Assembly (NCBI RefSeq): GCF_001022965.1
Contig: NZ_LECZ01000023.1
Coordinates: 124,001 to 188,000, forward strand
DNA: 64,000 nucleotides
Reading direction: 5' to 3'
Origin: Enterobacter genomosp. O
GTDB taxonomy: Bacteria > Pseudomonadota > Gammaproteobacteria > Enterobacterales > Enterobacteriaceae
The notes under the pieces were generated by a model that did no database searches, had not been told where the DNA came from, and saw nothing but the letters and a program-made list of their open reading frames with translations. The first letter of the stretch is position 1; every line of letters begins with the position of its first letter. Shown here piece by piece: positions 38,163 through 46,568 of this stretch. A program made the translations under genes and the position numbers.

Positions 38163-40193
38163 ATGTTATATTACGATGTACGCGCAATCAAAAAATTGGC
38201 AGATGATGCTGAAAGTTTTTATGAATTCTATAAAGAATGGATTGGTAAAGTTGAAGTTAAACACGCTCTAAGTCTTCTTAAAATTTCATCTCTTTATTAC
38301 AATCGCTTTTCCGAACAGTCTGAAGAAGATTATATTCTTTATTTTGGCCGATGCATTTATCAACTTTTAGTACGCTTTCCTGTTCATCGCGATCTTATTT
38401 TAAAGACCGAAAATGAGTGTCGTACCATTCATTTGGCATATAATAATTTCTTCCGAAGAATTAGAGTGATGGAAAAACGGTATTATAAAATTTTAGGAGG
38501 TGAGTACAAGCTTAATGCATTTTTAATTTTCTCTGAAATAAGTATGGGTATTATATGTTCTTTGCTTAAAAATGTTCCCAGTGAACGACTAGATAATATA
38601 TTCCCCGTAGTGATAAGAATTGATGGTTTGCCTCTATCGGAAAATATTACACCTCAGGATATGAAATCAGTTAGCATGATTTTTGACCAAATATCTAGTT
38701 ATACCGGCAATATTTTTAGAGAATTGCGAAATCTAAATATTCTGGATCTTGAGCACGATTGTTCTGAGCAAGCGGTTAAAAAAACTGGAAGTTGGCTTAA
38801 AGAGTGGGATGATTTTGACTCTCTAAATCGTATCAGTGACCTTTTCCGGTTTTGTAATGCAGAGTTTAGCTACTCAGAGTTAAATAACACATCTTTAATT
38901 GTTGATGAACATTGTGCATATAAAGCTTATGAGATAGCTCGTTCGCGATTCTCTATGCGTGGAACCAGCCTCTATTATGAAATTCAGCAACTCCTGACTG
39001 AAAATCCTAATTTTGTTGAACAGATGAAACCCTTTGTTCCAGAATGGGTAAACAAAAGAGATTTTTTCTCAATCGCTTATTTTAGTGAAATGGAAAATAT
39101 GTCCCCGGGGGATCTATATATTGAGTATGGAGGTGTTAATGTTTATTCATGGATTCATGCATACGAAATGTTAATAGAATTAGCAAAAGAGGAAATGGAT
39201 AATCGTTTTAAAAAAACAGTTCCGGGAGGACTAAAGCTTAAAGATTGGGTTATAAGTCATACACGTGATGAATGGGTTCGATTTTTTGTTAACGGAGGAC
39301 TTTCCTGGACAATAGCGGCATTAGTCACCGATTATTTTACATTTGATGATAAAGCACTCGATATAAACGATTGTCCGTTACTTTCTTGTGGCGATAGCCT
39401 TTTTTTGATGCCTTCAATTGTTTCTATGAGTTGTGCTACTCGCTCCTTACTTTCTTTATTCAGCGCTAAAAATATAACAAGCCAGGATAAAGGTAAAAGC
39501 CATGAGCGGCAGTTTATTCAACGGCTTAAAAATGCAGGGATTTGTGCTGAGCAACTTTCATTACGAAAAGATTATGAATGCGACTGTGCAATGTTGATTG
39601 ATGACCATTTGTTTTTTATTGAATTGAAGTCTAACGGACATCCGATACATTTCAATCGTTATTACCAGACGCTAGTAAATATTAGTGGAGATAGTTCTGA
39701 ACTTCATGCTAAATCTTCCTGGATAAAGCAAGTAACACGCTATGCTGATTTCTATTCAAATCAATTAAATTTGGTTCGCGATGCCCTGAAATTACCAAAA
39801 AAATGGAAACCAAATGGTATACATAAAATGATTATAACAACTTCAGTCTTTGGTGATATTTACCATCAAAAAGATTGTTATGTTATTGATAAAACTTCAT
39901 TTTACAGTTTTATTGAGCGACTTTCGAGTACAACGATTGAGTTAAGGAATGGTATGAAAACAATGATAAAACCCGAAAGTGCTCATCTTTATCATGGTGA
40001 GATCACTATAGATAAGATGATGGCTTTTTTAAATACATTACCTTCTATTTCTATCAAGCGTCGAAGAGTTCAACAGCTTACATATCATGTGCAATGCGGT
40101 ACATTGAAACTAACTTACCCCTTTTTTGATATATGGCCTGCTCTTGAGGAAGTATTAGATGAAAATGGCAGCGAAGCCATCGTAATGTTATAG
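38163..40193 (+). CDS. Large protein of unknown family with PD-(D/E)xK-like C-terminal region
   Basis: A 676-residue, strongly AT-rich gene that I do not recognise. Residues about 440-500 show a restriction-endonuclease-like pattern: E448 in HERQF, D474 in YECDCAML, then E487-L-K489 in FFIELKS, with beta-strand hydrophobics between them, as in Mrr-type PD-(D/E)xK nucleases. The N-terminal 430 residues look mostly alpha-helical without a recognisable motif. The ATG at 38163 is chosen for AAGGTG upstream. It stands alone between the TIR gene and a decayed gene pair in a defence-rich stretch, so a single-gene anti-phage nuclease is a reasonable guess. A transposon- or plasmid-related role is not excluded. 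Confidence 0.65.
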   Translation: MLYYDVRAIKKLADDAESFYEFYKEWIGKVEVKHALSLLKISSLYYNRFSEQSEEDYILYFGRCIYQLLVRFPVHRDLILKTENECRTIHLAYNNFFRRIRVMEKRYYKILGGEYKLNAFLIFSEISMGIICSLLKNVPSERLDNIFPVVIRIDGLPLSENITPQDMKSVSMIFDQISSYTGNIFRELRNLNILDLEHDCSEQAVKKTGSWLKEWDDFDSLNRISDLFRFCNAEFSYSELNNTSLIVDEHCAYKAYEIARSRFSMRGTSLYYEIQQLLTENPNFVEQMKPFVPEWVNKRDFFSIAYFSEMENMSPGDLYIEYGGVNVYSWIHAYEMLIELAKEEMDNRFKKTVPGGLKLKDWVISHTRDEWVRFFVNGGLSWTIAALVTDYFTFDDKALDINDCPLLSCGDSLFLMPSIVSMSCATRSLLSLFSAKNITSQDKGKSHERQFIQRLKNAGICAEQLSLRKDYECDCAMLIDDHLFFIELKSNGHPIHFNRYYQTLVNISGDSSELHAKSSWIKQVTRYADFYSNQLNLVRDALKLPKKWKPNGIHKMIITTSVFGDIYHQKDCYVIDKTSFYSFIERLSSTTIELRNGMKTMIKPESAHLYHGEITIDKMMAFLNTLPSISIKRRRVQQLTYHVQCGTLKLTYPFFDIWPALEEVLDENGSEAIVML

Positions 40194-40587
40194 CAATGTG
40201 GGGCTTCTATAAACTTTGTAGCACTTTAGTATAACTAAAGTATAAAATAGAGTCCCCTTCTATAGTTTTATAGGATGAGTATAAGTAGTCTTGTGATTAA
40301 TCTTTATTGTTAAAAGTATATTTCAATCCGCCTACATGCTAGTGGAACAATGGCGCGTGAACGTTCCGGACTGTTGGACTTCAACATCTATCCCATCCAC
40401 GATCTTTTCCTAAATACTTCCAGGAAATGTGGCTAAATGCTCTGTTGAACCGGTGAGTTTTTGCTCAGATGTGCCTGGTCTTCCCGCACATCACATCTTA
40501 AATTCCACAAACCCTATGGCAGTTGTCTGGACGGTCAAAAAAATCGTCTATAACATAGCCAGTTAGACTACATATGGAGATGTAAGC
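40194..40587. other. Gene-free gap with remnant-like sequence
   Basis: Nearly 400 bases with no supported gene. A dyad ACTTTAGTATAACTAAAGT is at 40221-40239, possibly part of the transcription stop of the upstream gene. The composition shifts from AT-rich to mixed near 40340, a likely recombination join. A short frame starting MARERSGLLDFN near 40350 might be debris of an older gene. Confidence 0.4.
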
Positions 40588-41289
40588 ATGAGCACCAGAA
40601 GAGATATTAAGGATGGGGCACTCTTTGACGTTCTCGACAGAGGAATCGTCTACACCGAGGCGTTGGGCTGGCTTGATATGGGACATGCCCGTGGCAACGA
40701 CGTGGCAACGCTCAAACGTCAATTCTTTGAAGGAGAGCGTAGCGGTAAGCCATCTTATTCCGTCATGTATCGGCAAGATATGGGCGTCTTAAAATTCAAA
40801 TCACGGCTCGGCGTCGGGAAGTTCTCTCATTGGGAAATTAAGCGTGGCCGGAGTACCGAAGACATTAACAGAATCATGCTGGCGATGATGATGAACACCG
40901 CATCTAGATTTTAAGGCCTGCAAAGCCTGCGATCATTCTCGTGGTATACGGACAGCGGCTTTAGCGGTGAGGATTTGGTCTCCGATCTGTTCGGGTTCTA
41001 TCGGGCAATCATTCCTGGCCGGTACGGCTACCGTCTTAAACCCGTGAGCTATGAATCAGCCGTTCGCCGCTGGGATTACTACGGCGCTATCGGTTCCCAT
41101 AAAAACCATGGCTTTCGCCCGATTCTCTTTCCTGATCCTGAGGATCAGTGTGTGCGGCACCAGCCGTATACGGTCAATCTTCCGCATTTTATGACGTGGC
41201 TTCGTCCGTGGGACGATTTCGCATCCGGAGTGGTGAAGGTCATTACAAACGATGGGACATCGCTCTCATTCATGGGAGCTAAACTATGA
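40588..41289 (+). pseudogene. Gene of unknown function interrupted by an in-frame TAA
   Basis: Two stretches in the same frame, 40588-40914 (108 codons) and 40915-41289 (124 codons), are separated only by TAA at 40912-40914. Reading through gives one 234-codon unit starting MSTRRDIKDGALFDVLDRGI with the segment EALGWLDMGHARG and ending at a TGA that overlaps the next start. The continuous frame and even codon use argue for one gene with a recent nonsense change rather than two genes. I do not recognise the family; a type VI effector is possible from the downstream partner and setting. Confidence 0.6.
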
Positions 41290-41720
41290 CAATCCTTTTA
41301 AAAGTCCTGAAGTGGTGTGCACTCTCGGTTGCCACCGTCTTTATCCTAGGATGGCTGTTTGTCTGGCTCGTGGCATCGGGTTCGGATGAAACGACGGTTT
41401 ACACCGAAAATGACTTTTTCCACTACCACACGCTGACTGACAAGGATATTGAAAACGCCCCACGTATCACGGACGACTACTATTTCGAGGCGCATCCCGG
41501 CGATGGTTATGCTCCTTCGAATAGCATCTTTTTTAAAGGGGCTACCGGTGCGGCACCCTTGCGCGCGTATCTCGAAACGCTGGGATACACAAAGGAAAAG
41601 CGTCGCCTGGGGGATAAGGAAATCTGGTCAAAACCCGAGCAGGTAAAAGGGGACATTTTCTATCTGTACTTTAACGCCGCTACGGGTGAAGTTGAGCTTA
41701 CCAAGGTGATGAATTACTGA
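41286..41720 (+). CDS. Small membrane-anchored protein, possible immunity partner
   Basis: A 144-residue protein with one N-terminal membrane segment (about residues 10-30, SVATVFILGWLFVWLV) and a hydrophilic domain probably in the periplasm. Its ATG overlaps the stop of the interrupted upstream gene (ATGA), so they formed a coupled pair. A periplasm-facing anchor fits an immunity protein for a peptidoglycan- or membrane-targeting effector, but that is inference. Unlike its partner it is intact, as expected if an immunity gene were kept after loss of the toxin. Confidence 0.6.
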   Translation: MTILLKVLKWCALSVATVFILGWLFVWLVASGSDETTVYTENDFFHYHTLTDKDIENAPRITDDYYFEAHPGDGYAPSNSIFFKGATGAAPLRAYLETLGYTKEKRRLGDKEIWSKPEQVKGDIFYLYFNAATGEVELTKVMNY

Positions 41721-41757
41721 GTTAACTTACTCCGTGTCGATTAGCACCGCCTGATGA

Positions 41758-42342
41758 TCAAGCGGCGGTTTTTCGTAATATCCCATTCAGCCATGTCTCA
41801 TGCCTGTCCGGGCGGTTATCCTGAGTCGCCCACAGCGAAGCTATCTCCATCCCCGTAATCGCCTTCAGCAACGCCCGCAATCCCTCTTCATCCAGGTCCG
41901 TAAACCGTCTTTCACCCTGCACCCGCTCACCGTTGCCATACTTAAAGGACACATACCAGACACCGCCAGGCTTAAGCGCATCCGCAATCTTCTGCATCAC
42001 CGCGGGCAGCTCAGAAGAGGGGATATGTAACAAAGAGGCGCAGCACCAGATCCCATCGTAATGCGCTTTACAGTCGATCTCTGAAAATGTCATCAACTGC
42101 ACGGGTAACCCGGTATGTTGCCTTGCCAGTTCCACCATCGCGGAAGAAGCATCAAAAGCATCCACAAGATAGCCCCTCTCATGAAATGCTTTTGCGTCCC
42201 GGCCAGAACCGCAGCCCGCATCCAGAACCCGGGCACCGTGAGGCAGATGTTGGGTGAAGGCCTCATATAGCGGAGTCATATCGACATTGACCGTGCCATC
42301 GAAGAAATCCTGTGCGTGATTCTGATAGTAGTGAAGTGTCAT
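41758..42342 (-). CDS. Class I SAM-dependent methyltransferase (TehB-like)
   Basis: A 194-residue Rossmann methyltransferase: SAM motif I RVLDAGCGSGRDAKAF at about residues 37-52, motif II VDAFDASSAMVELA, and post-motif YDGIWCCASLLHIP. No NPPY or PC motif of DNA methyltransferases is present, so a small molecule, protein or RNA substrate is more likely. Its ATG overlaps the stop of the HNH gene by one base (TAATG), so the two are translated together. Context in an island of defence genes invites the idea of a two-gene defence unit. Confidence 0.85.
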   Translation of the reverse strand: MTLHYYQNHAQDFFDGTVNVDMTPLYEAFTQHLPHGARVLDAGCGSGRDAKAFHERGYLVDAFDASSAMVELARQHTGLPVQLMTFSEIDCKAHYDGIWCCASLLHIPSSELPAVMQKIADALKPGGVWYVSFKYGNGERVQGERRFTDLDEEGLRALLKAITGMEIASLWATQDNRPDRHETWLNGILRKTAA

Positions 42343-43355
42343 TAAAACGTTGCCTCGCCTTCCGCGTTGGGTTTCCAGGTATGGATAAGTTTGTCCAGCG
42401 CAGCCTGCCAGTTACGCTGAAGAAAGCTTCTCCGTGCTTCAGGACGCTGCCCTGTCTGTTGAACAATCGTCTCATGTAACGGCAGTTTGCTCTGAATAAA
42501 ATACTCATTGCGGGTGTGTAACCGCTGCAGGAGCCTGAGGTCGGGAATGCGTGCAGATTTGCCTTCGACGCCACGGTTACAGCAACGACAGGCCAGCACT
42601 AAGTTCCATACACCGTTAATATTGCTCACTTCATGGCGAGCAGCCCAGGGAATAAAGTGATCAACGTCCGCCAGCTCTGCGTCTCCCGGTACCAGGCTGA
42701 TGGGTTTGAAGCAGTAAAAACACCGTCCTTTCTGGTAACCATTCAGGCTGTCGCGACAGCTGGTGATGTCTACGCGACGCGCGTTCACCCTTGTGAACAG
42801 CAACTGATTATCTTCGTCGAACTCCACGCCCACAAGATTACGAGAAATCCCCATCGACCAGGCCTGTTCCACCAGGTTCCAGCGGGCATTAGTTTCAAAG
42901 GCGAGGTTTTTATACTGCAGGCGTTCGCCCAGTAAAAAGAAGTTATCCGTCAGGCGGATCCCACTGTGGGTTTTGCGCTCATCAAGGAAAAAACGTTTAT
43001 CGATCTCGCCCTGGTTCACGTAATGAAAGGCATCAATCACATTGTTAAAGCCAAGGCGCACCGTCGCTTCAATGAGTTGGGCATGGGTGATTTCACCTCT
43101 GTTAAACTTCAGGCAGGTTTCCAGAAATTGACTGCTGCGGGAGGTGATCTGTTTTGGCGCATGCTTCAGGTGCTCGCAAAGATAGCGGCTGAACGGCACG
43201 GCAAGCTGGTCGAGCGTAATCAAATCGCTGCCCGTCTTATCCACTTCATACAACGCTGACGCCAGCGCAAATTTGTAAGATGCGACGTTCCTTCCAAAGA
43301 GGATCACACCACGCCAGTAGTTCTCAAGCGTCGGATCGGCCTGATAAAATTCCAT
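42342..43355 (-). CDS. HNH endonuclease coupled to a methyltransferase
   Basis: A 337-residue protein. The C-terminal third holds a zinc-bound HNH domain: CFYC, then DVDHFIPW (the DH pair), VWNLVLACRCCN with the second CxxC and catalytic Asn. The N-terminal 200 residues are helical and without a recognised motif, probably a targeting domain. The ATG at 43355 is preferred because AGGA lies nine bases upstream and upstream codons are in the regulatory region. It forms an operon with the methyltransferase downstream. Whether the methyltransferase protects against this nuclease is unknown. Confidence 0.85.
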   Translation of the reverse strand: MEFYQADPTLENYWRGVILFGRNVASYKFALASALYEVDKTGSDLITLDQLAVPFSRYLCEHLKHAPKQITSRSSQFLETCLKFNRGEITHAQLIEATVRLGFNNVIDAFHYVNQGEIDKRFFLDERKTHSGIRLTDNFFLLGERLQYKNLAFETNARWNLVEQAWSMGISRNLVGVEFDEDNQLLFTRVNARRVDITSCRDSLNGYQKGRCFYCFKPISLVPGDAELADVDHFIPWAARHEVSNINGVWNLVLACRCCNRGVEGKSARIPDLRLLQRLHTRNEYFIQSKLPLHETIVQQTGQRPEARRSFLQRNWQAALDKLIHTWKPNAEGEATF

Positions 43356-43602
43356 CGATGAAGTCCTGTTACGGTTGGCTGGGCAGGGCGTTACTAAAGC
43401 CTGTAACAGGATCACATAACAAAATCAGGGTGATGTAAATCGTTAATCTATAGGTTTGATGAATTTTTGTGGGATCTGAGAAGAAGGGCTGGATGCGACG
43501 GATTTGTCGTTAAAGGCAATTTAGCGAAAGAATAGATTTCTGGATGAGGCAAATAGAAATTATTTTCAAACCTGCGATTTCCAGTATCACACCAAATCCT
43601 AT

Positions 43603-43704
43603 TTCCTGAATCCCCCTCGTATTTCCCAAATTTACCCATCGCAAAACCGCTGTATTTATATTCAGCTCTGTATAATAGGCAGCAGTAATTACGCCAGTCG
43701 GAAA
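43603..43704. repeat. Direct repeat A (symE-promoter-like)
   Basis: About 100 bases nearly matching 45227-45324 in the same orientation, including the identical 33-base core around the LexA-like box and TATAAT. No symE gene follows this copy; a Tlde1 cassette does. A short minus-strand reading frame crossing this repeat is not supported. Confidence 0.85.
43650..43676 (+). promoter_or_regulatory. LexA-like box and -10 element, copy A
   Basis: CTGTATTTATATTCAG (43650-43665) matches the SOS box CTGT-N8-ACAG except one base, five bases ahead of a perfect TATAAT (43671-43676). It points rightward, toward the Tlde1-like cassette about 320 bases away. The 43718-43994 gap beyond it holds no gene I can support. 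Confidence 0.6.
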
Positions 43705-43994
43705 AACGCCTCTTCATGGGAATGTCCTCATGTGGCTTATGAAGACATTACTAACATCAGGGAGCAGTTCACTCTGCCAGCGGTTCGGTCACGCCCCTGA
43801 GGGCACATGGTCAACTTGATAAACCTAGCTTCCTGACACACCTCTGATGTTACCGCCTAACGGCCTTACACGTTGTCTTACCACCAACGGGCTATTGTCT
43901 GAAAATCAGAGGTCTCCTGGAAGAAAACCTTCTTATGTCCGATTGCGTAGGAGTACGATAAGCCAATAAATCCTTATAGATAAAATGGTTATCT

Positions 43995-44510
43995 ATGGCT
44001 CTACATGGAAAGTTCGTAATTAATGATGCGTACTACTCCCCCTTATCGTTTCCGGGTATAGGCACGTTTTTAGCTTTCTCTGGTAATGGTGCTTACCGTA
44101 ATCGTGGGGCATGTGGAATGATCCCCAAAGAGGGGCCAGTACCAGCGGGTAAATACTGGATTGTTGACCGCCCTCAAGGTGGACTTAAGTCACAGCTAAA
44201 CACAGCGGGAAGAGACATTTATAATCACTTCGCCAATGGTGCAACATTCAAACATTCTGAATGGTTCGCATTATGGCGTGATGATTGGGGGATCGACGAT
44301 TACACATGGATTGAGAGCGTTCAGCGTGGCAATTTCCGTTTGCATCCAGGCGTACTATCAGAAGGTTGTATCACTCTCCCACATGATTCTGATTTTGCCA
44401 TGTTGCGTAATGCTCTGTTGAGAAGCCAAAGAATAGATGTTCCTTGCATGAGGAAGCTACAGGCATACGGCACAATTGAGGTGATCTCCAATGGCAAAAC
44501 ATGCCCTTAG
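43995..44510 (+). CDS. Tlde1-like type VI L,D-transpeptidase effector
   Basis: A 171-residue DUF2778-family protein. The L,D-transpeptidase-like active site is visible as HPGVLSEGC, with H117 and C125. Tlde1 effectors enter the target periplasm by type VI secretion and damage peptidoglycan by cleaving or exchanging tetrapeptide stems. No signal peptide is present, as expected for a T6SS-delivered toxin. The downstream membrane protein overlaps by 20 bases and is the likely immunity partner; an hcp fragment follows. The ribosome site is weak. Confidence 0.85.
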   Translation: MALHGKFVINDAYYSPLSFPGIGTFLAFSGNGAYRNRGACGMIPKEGPVPAGKYWIVDRPQGGLKSQLNTAGRDIYNHFANGATFKHSEWFALWRDDWGIDDYTWIESVQRGNFRLHPGVLSEGCITLPHDSDFAMLRNALLRSQRIDVPCMRKLQAYGTIEVISNGKTCP

Positions 44511-45009
44511 TTTATTCCTCAAGATAGTGCTGTTCGCTGTTGTTGTGCTGATCGTTGCTGAAATGGTTCCGTATGATGGATTAGTTAATTCTATTATGGG
44601 GCTTTTTGATTTCCAGAGCGCCGACAAGTTTACCCGCTTCATTTTGGGTGAACCTGATTTAGAAGTTTGGGAGTCGTTAGACGACTATTTTAGCATCTTA
44701 ATCAATACATTAATCAGCGTACCTGCCATGAGCGCCATTACCACGGCGTACAGTGGCGCGACACACAAAGTTAGTCCAGCAGGCATCCCCAGAGAGTGGT
44801 TCAGTTCCACATTGCGACGGTTAGCTAAAATCTTCGGGTTTACCTTCCTGTTTTGGGCATTGTTTCGCTTGCTGCCTTATCAGTCTTTATTCCCGGATCA
44901 AACGTATTCAAATTTCACAATGGCGGCGATTGTGGGCTTTCAGTTGCTCTTAACGATTGTTTGCTACTGGTTCATCACGAAGAAAATCACAACTAAAAGG
45001 AGTTTGTAA
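44491..45009 (+). CDS. Membrane protein, putative immunity partner of the Tlde1-like effector
   Basis: A 172-residue inner-membrane protein with about four hydrophobic segments (roughly residues 8-28, 68-88, 108-128 and 140-160). GAGGTG lies before the ATG inside the effector gene, and the 20-base overlap couples the two. Known Tldi1 proteins are periplasmic or membrane-bound, which fits, but I see no family signature; the role is assigned from position. Confidence 0.65.
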   Translation: MAKHALSLFLKIVLFAVVVLIVAEMVPYDGLVNSIMGLFDFQSADKFTRFILGEPDLEVWESLDDYFSILINTLISVPAMSAITTAYSGATHKVSPAGIPREWFSSTLRRLAKIFGFTFLFWALFRLLPYQSLFPDQTYSNFTMAAIVGFQLLLTIVCYWFITKKITTKRSL

Positions 45010-45010
45010 A

Positions 45011-45109
45011 ATGCCTATTCCGGCTTACATGTGGCTTAAGGACGATGGCGGCGCAGACATTAAAGGAGCTGTAGACGTTCAGGATAGCTCAGTCGTTCTC
45101 CGAACTTGA
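45011..45109 (+). pseudogene. Truncated hcp (5' remnant)
   Basis: A good ribosome site (AAGGAG) and a start MPIPAYMWLKDDGGADIKG followed by AVDVQD are exactly those of enterobacterial Hcp. After about 25 codons the frame becomes unrelated and stops at 45107-45109. It is the start of an Hcp tube gene whose remainder has been deleted; a full hcp is at 46913-47410. Confidence 0.85.
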
Positions 45110-45226
45110 TAATAAAACGACGCATTGCCAGCCCGCAGATCGGCGAATGGTTGCTCTGAGGGCCATGCGGGCGCTCACCTTATATTCTGATAGTCATCGC
45201 TGCGTAATTTCCCTGACCCAACCTTT

Positions 45227-45324
45227 TTCCTGAATCTCCCTCGCAAATTCCAAATTTACCCCACGCCAAACCGCTGTATTTATATTCAGCTCTGTATAAT
45301 GAGCACCAGAAATTACGCCGAACG
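45227..45324. repeat. Direct repeat B (symE promoter region)
   Basis: Second copy of the repeat at 43603-43704, same orientation, here in front of the symE-like gene. Together the copies bracket the Tlde1/partner/hcp-remnant cassette. Confidence 0.85.
45274..45300 (+). promoter_or_regulatory. LexA-like box and -10 element of symE
   Basis: CTGTATTTATATTCAG (45274-45289) precedes TATAAT (45295-45300), upstream of the symE-like gene. E. coli symE is SOS-induced through LexA, so the site fits the family's known control. Confidence 0.7.
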
Positions 45325-45355
45325 GCAAAGGAAGTATCAACGAGAATTTAACGAG

Positions 45356-45432
45356 GAATTCGCGATATGAAGGTGCTGCAACACCCCCATACCGCTAACC
45401 ACAAACAACTTACAAGGAGTTGAAAATGGCTG
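45356..45432 (-). ncRNA. symR: SymR-like antisense RNA opposing symE
   Basis: A minus-strand promoter inside the symE coding start, TTGCAA (45466-45461) and TAAAAT (45444-45439) with a 16-base spacer, should start RNA near 45432. The transcript would cover the symE start codon and ribosome site. Its body contains GTGGTTAGCGGTATGGGGGT and a GTG-TTGCAG-CAC hairpin, which resemble what I recall of E. coli SymR. The ends are estimated from the 77-base length of SymR. Confidence 0.6.
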
Positions 45433-45893
45433 CGACGAATTTTAAGCCAGAGTTTACTGTTTGCAAAACAGAATCAGACACTTTCACCAGCATAATTGAA
45501 AACCGCGAGCTGGTACGCAAAAACAGCGCCCGCCGTCTGCACGGCAACCAGCCCAACGCGGCGCCCGTCCATCCTCGCGCGGAAACGCCGCAGGACAGAG
45601 CCGCCTGCTGCGAACTGTACGCACGCATAGACATGAAATATCTTCTTCTGGGCGGAGACTGGTTAACCCGCGCGGGCTTTATCAACGGCATGCCGGTAAA
45701 AATCCGCGCCATGAAAGACTGCCTTGTGATTACGCCACAGCATACAAGAGAATTGTGGGGATGCCTGGAAGGGATGAGTGTGGTGAATATAAATAAGCAG
45801 AAAGTCGCGCAGTGGCTGAAGACGTTTCCGGGAGCGCTAAATGATGCAGGTGATATCCCGGTAGTTAAGCGCAATATAGGGCAGGCAAAATAA
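45426..45893 (+). CDS. symE: SymE-like SOS-induced toxin
   Basis: A 155-residue protein whose central part, YARIDMKYLLLGGDWLTRAG followed by FINGMPVKIRAMKDCLVITP, matches the SymE_toxin (AbrB-like swapped-hairpin) domain. In E. coli SymE is an SOS-induced, RNA-linked nucleoid-condensing toxin held down by the antisense RNA SymR, Lon and LexA, and lies next to hsd restriction genes. ATG 45426 has AAGGAG six bases upstream; a TTG six bases earlier is less likely. The N-terminal 60 residues are longer than in E. coli SymE, and the protein is larger (155 against 113). Confidence 0.8.
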   Translation: MAATNFKPEFTVCKTESDTFTSIIENRELVRKNSARRLHGNQPNAAPVHPRAETPQDRAACCELYARIDMKYLLLGGDWLTRAGFINGMPVKIRAMKDCLVITPQHTRELWGCLEGMSVVNINKQKVAQWLKTFPGALNDAGDIPVVKRNIGQAK

Positions 45894-46109
45894 TAACGCA
45901 GTGGAACACCCTTGATCCTGAATCGAGGGTGTTTAAATTAGTGGAAGGCGTAGTCTATTTTTTCAATAATATAATTGAACTGAATGTTATAGCTGTGTTT
46001 TGATCATTGTGATTATATTAGAAGGTTTTACAGAAGTATGCTGGAGATCTCAATTTAGTTATTGTCCAGCATTTATGATTCTTACTGGAGCAACTCAATG
46101 GAATGAACT

Positions 46110-46568
46110 ATGGACACAACAGAAGAACTAAATGAAACGTATTTTTATGCTGGCAGAACCAATCTTACCGCGGCAGGACTTTTCTTTATGATTTACTGTG
46201 AGTCAATTGCCGATCATTTTGGTATTGACGATGTGGCAGGAATTGCTGCGTTATACAGTGGTGCTAATAATCAAACGACTAGAAAGAAACCCGCGGGAGC
46301 TACGGAAGGAACGTCCCGAGCCTCGAAAGCCATGAGGAACTATTTCAAACAGGCGAAATTTCCTTATGGCATTAAGCTGCCTACCTGGGTTGGTGGGTAT
46401 ACTCCGTGGACAGTAAAGTGTCGAATGGTATCGAAAGTGAGCGCGTTTGTTGGCAGGACAATACCGTTAATAGGCATAGTGATATTAGTCGCTGATGTAT
46501 CACTAATCACCTATGCTGCAATACGTGATTATAATCGAATTGCGCGGGGCAGCGACAAACTATGGTAG
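46110..46568 (+). CDS. Putative membrane-acting T6SS cargo effector
   Basis: A 152-residue protein with a hydrophobic segment near the middle of its C-terminal half (about residues 117-137, TIPLIGIVILVADVSLITYA) and a weaker one near residues 20-35. It is encoded between symE and hcp with a coupled DUF1493 partner, the arrangement of Hcp-linked type VI toxins, so a membrane-disrupting effector is a fair guess. An odd start: a strong TGGAG site serves an in-frame ATG at 46098 followed at once by GAA TGA, so this start at 46110 would rely on reinitiation or is weakly read. No family name is certain. Confidence 0.6.
   Translation: MDTTEELNETYFYAGRTNLTAAGLFFMIYCESIADHFGIDDVAGIAALYSGANNQTTRKKPAGATEGTSRASKAMRNYFKQAKFPYGIKLPTWVGGYTPWTVKCRMVSKVSAFVGRTIPLIGIVILVADVSLITYAAIRDYNRIARGSDKLW

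Noticed and set aside
43448-43717. 89-codon minus-strand frame upstream of the HNH gene
   Set aside because: It runs through direct repeat A, which is better explained as a promoter region; no good ribosome site.
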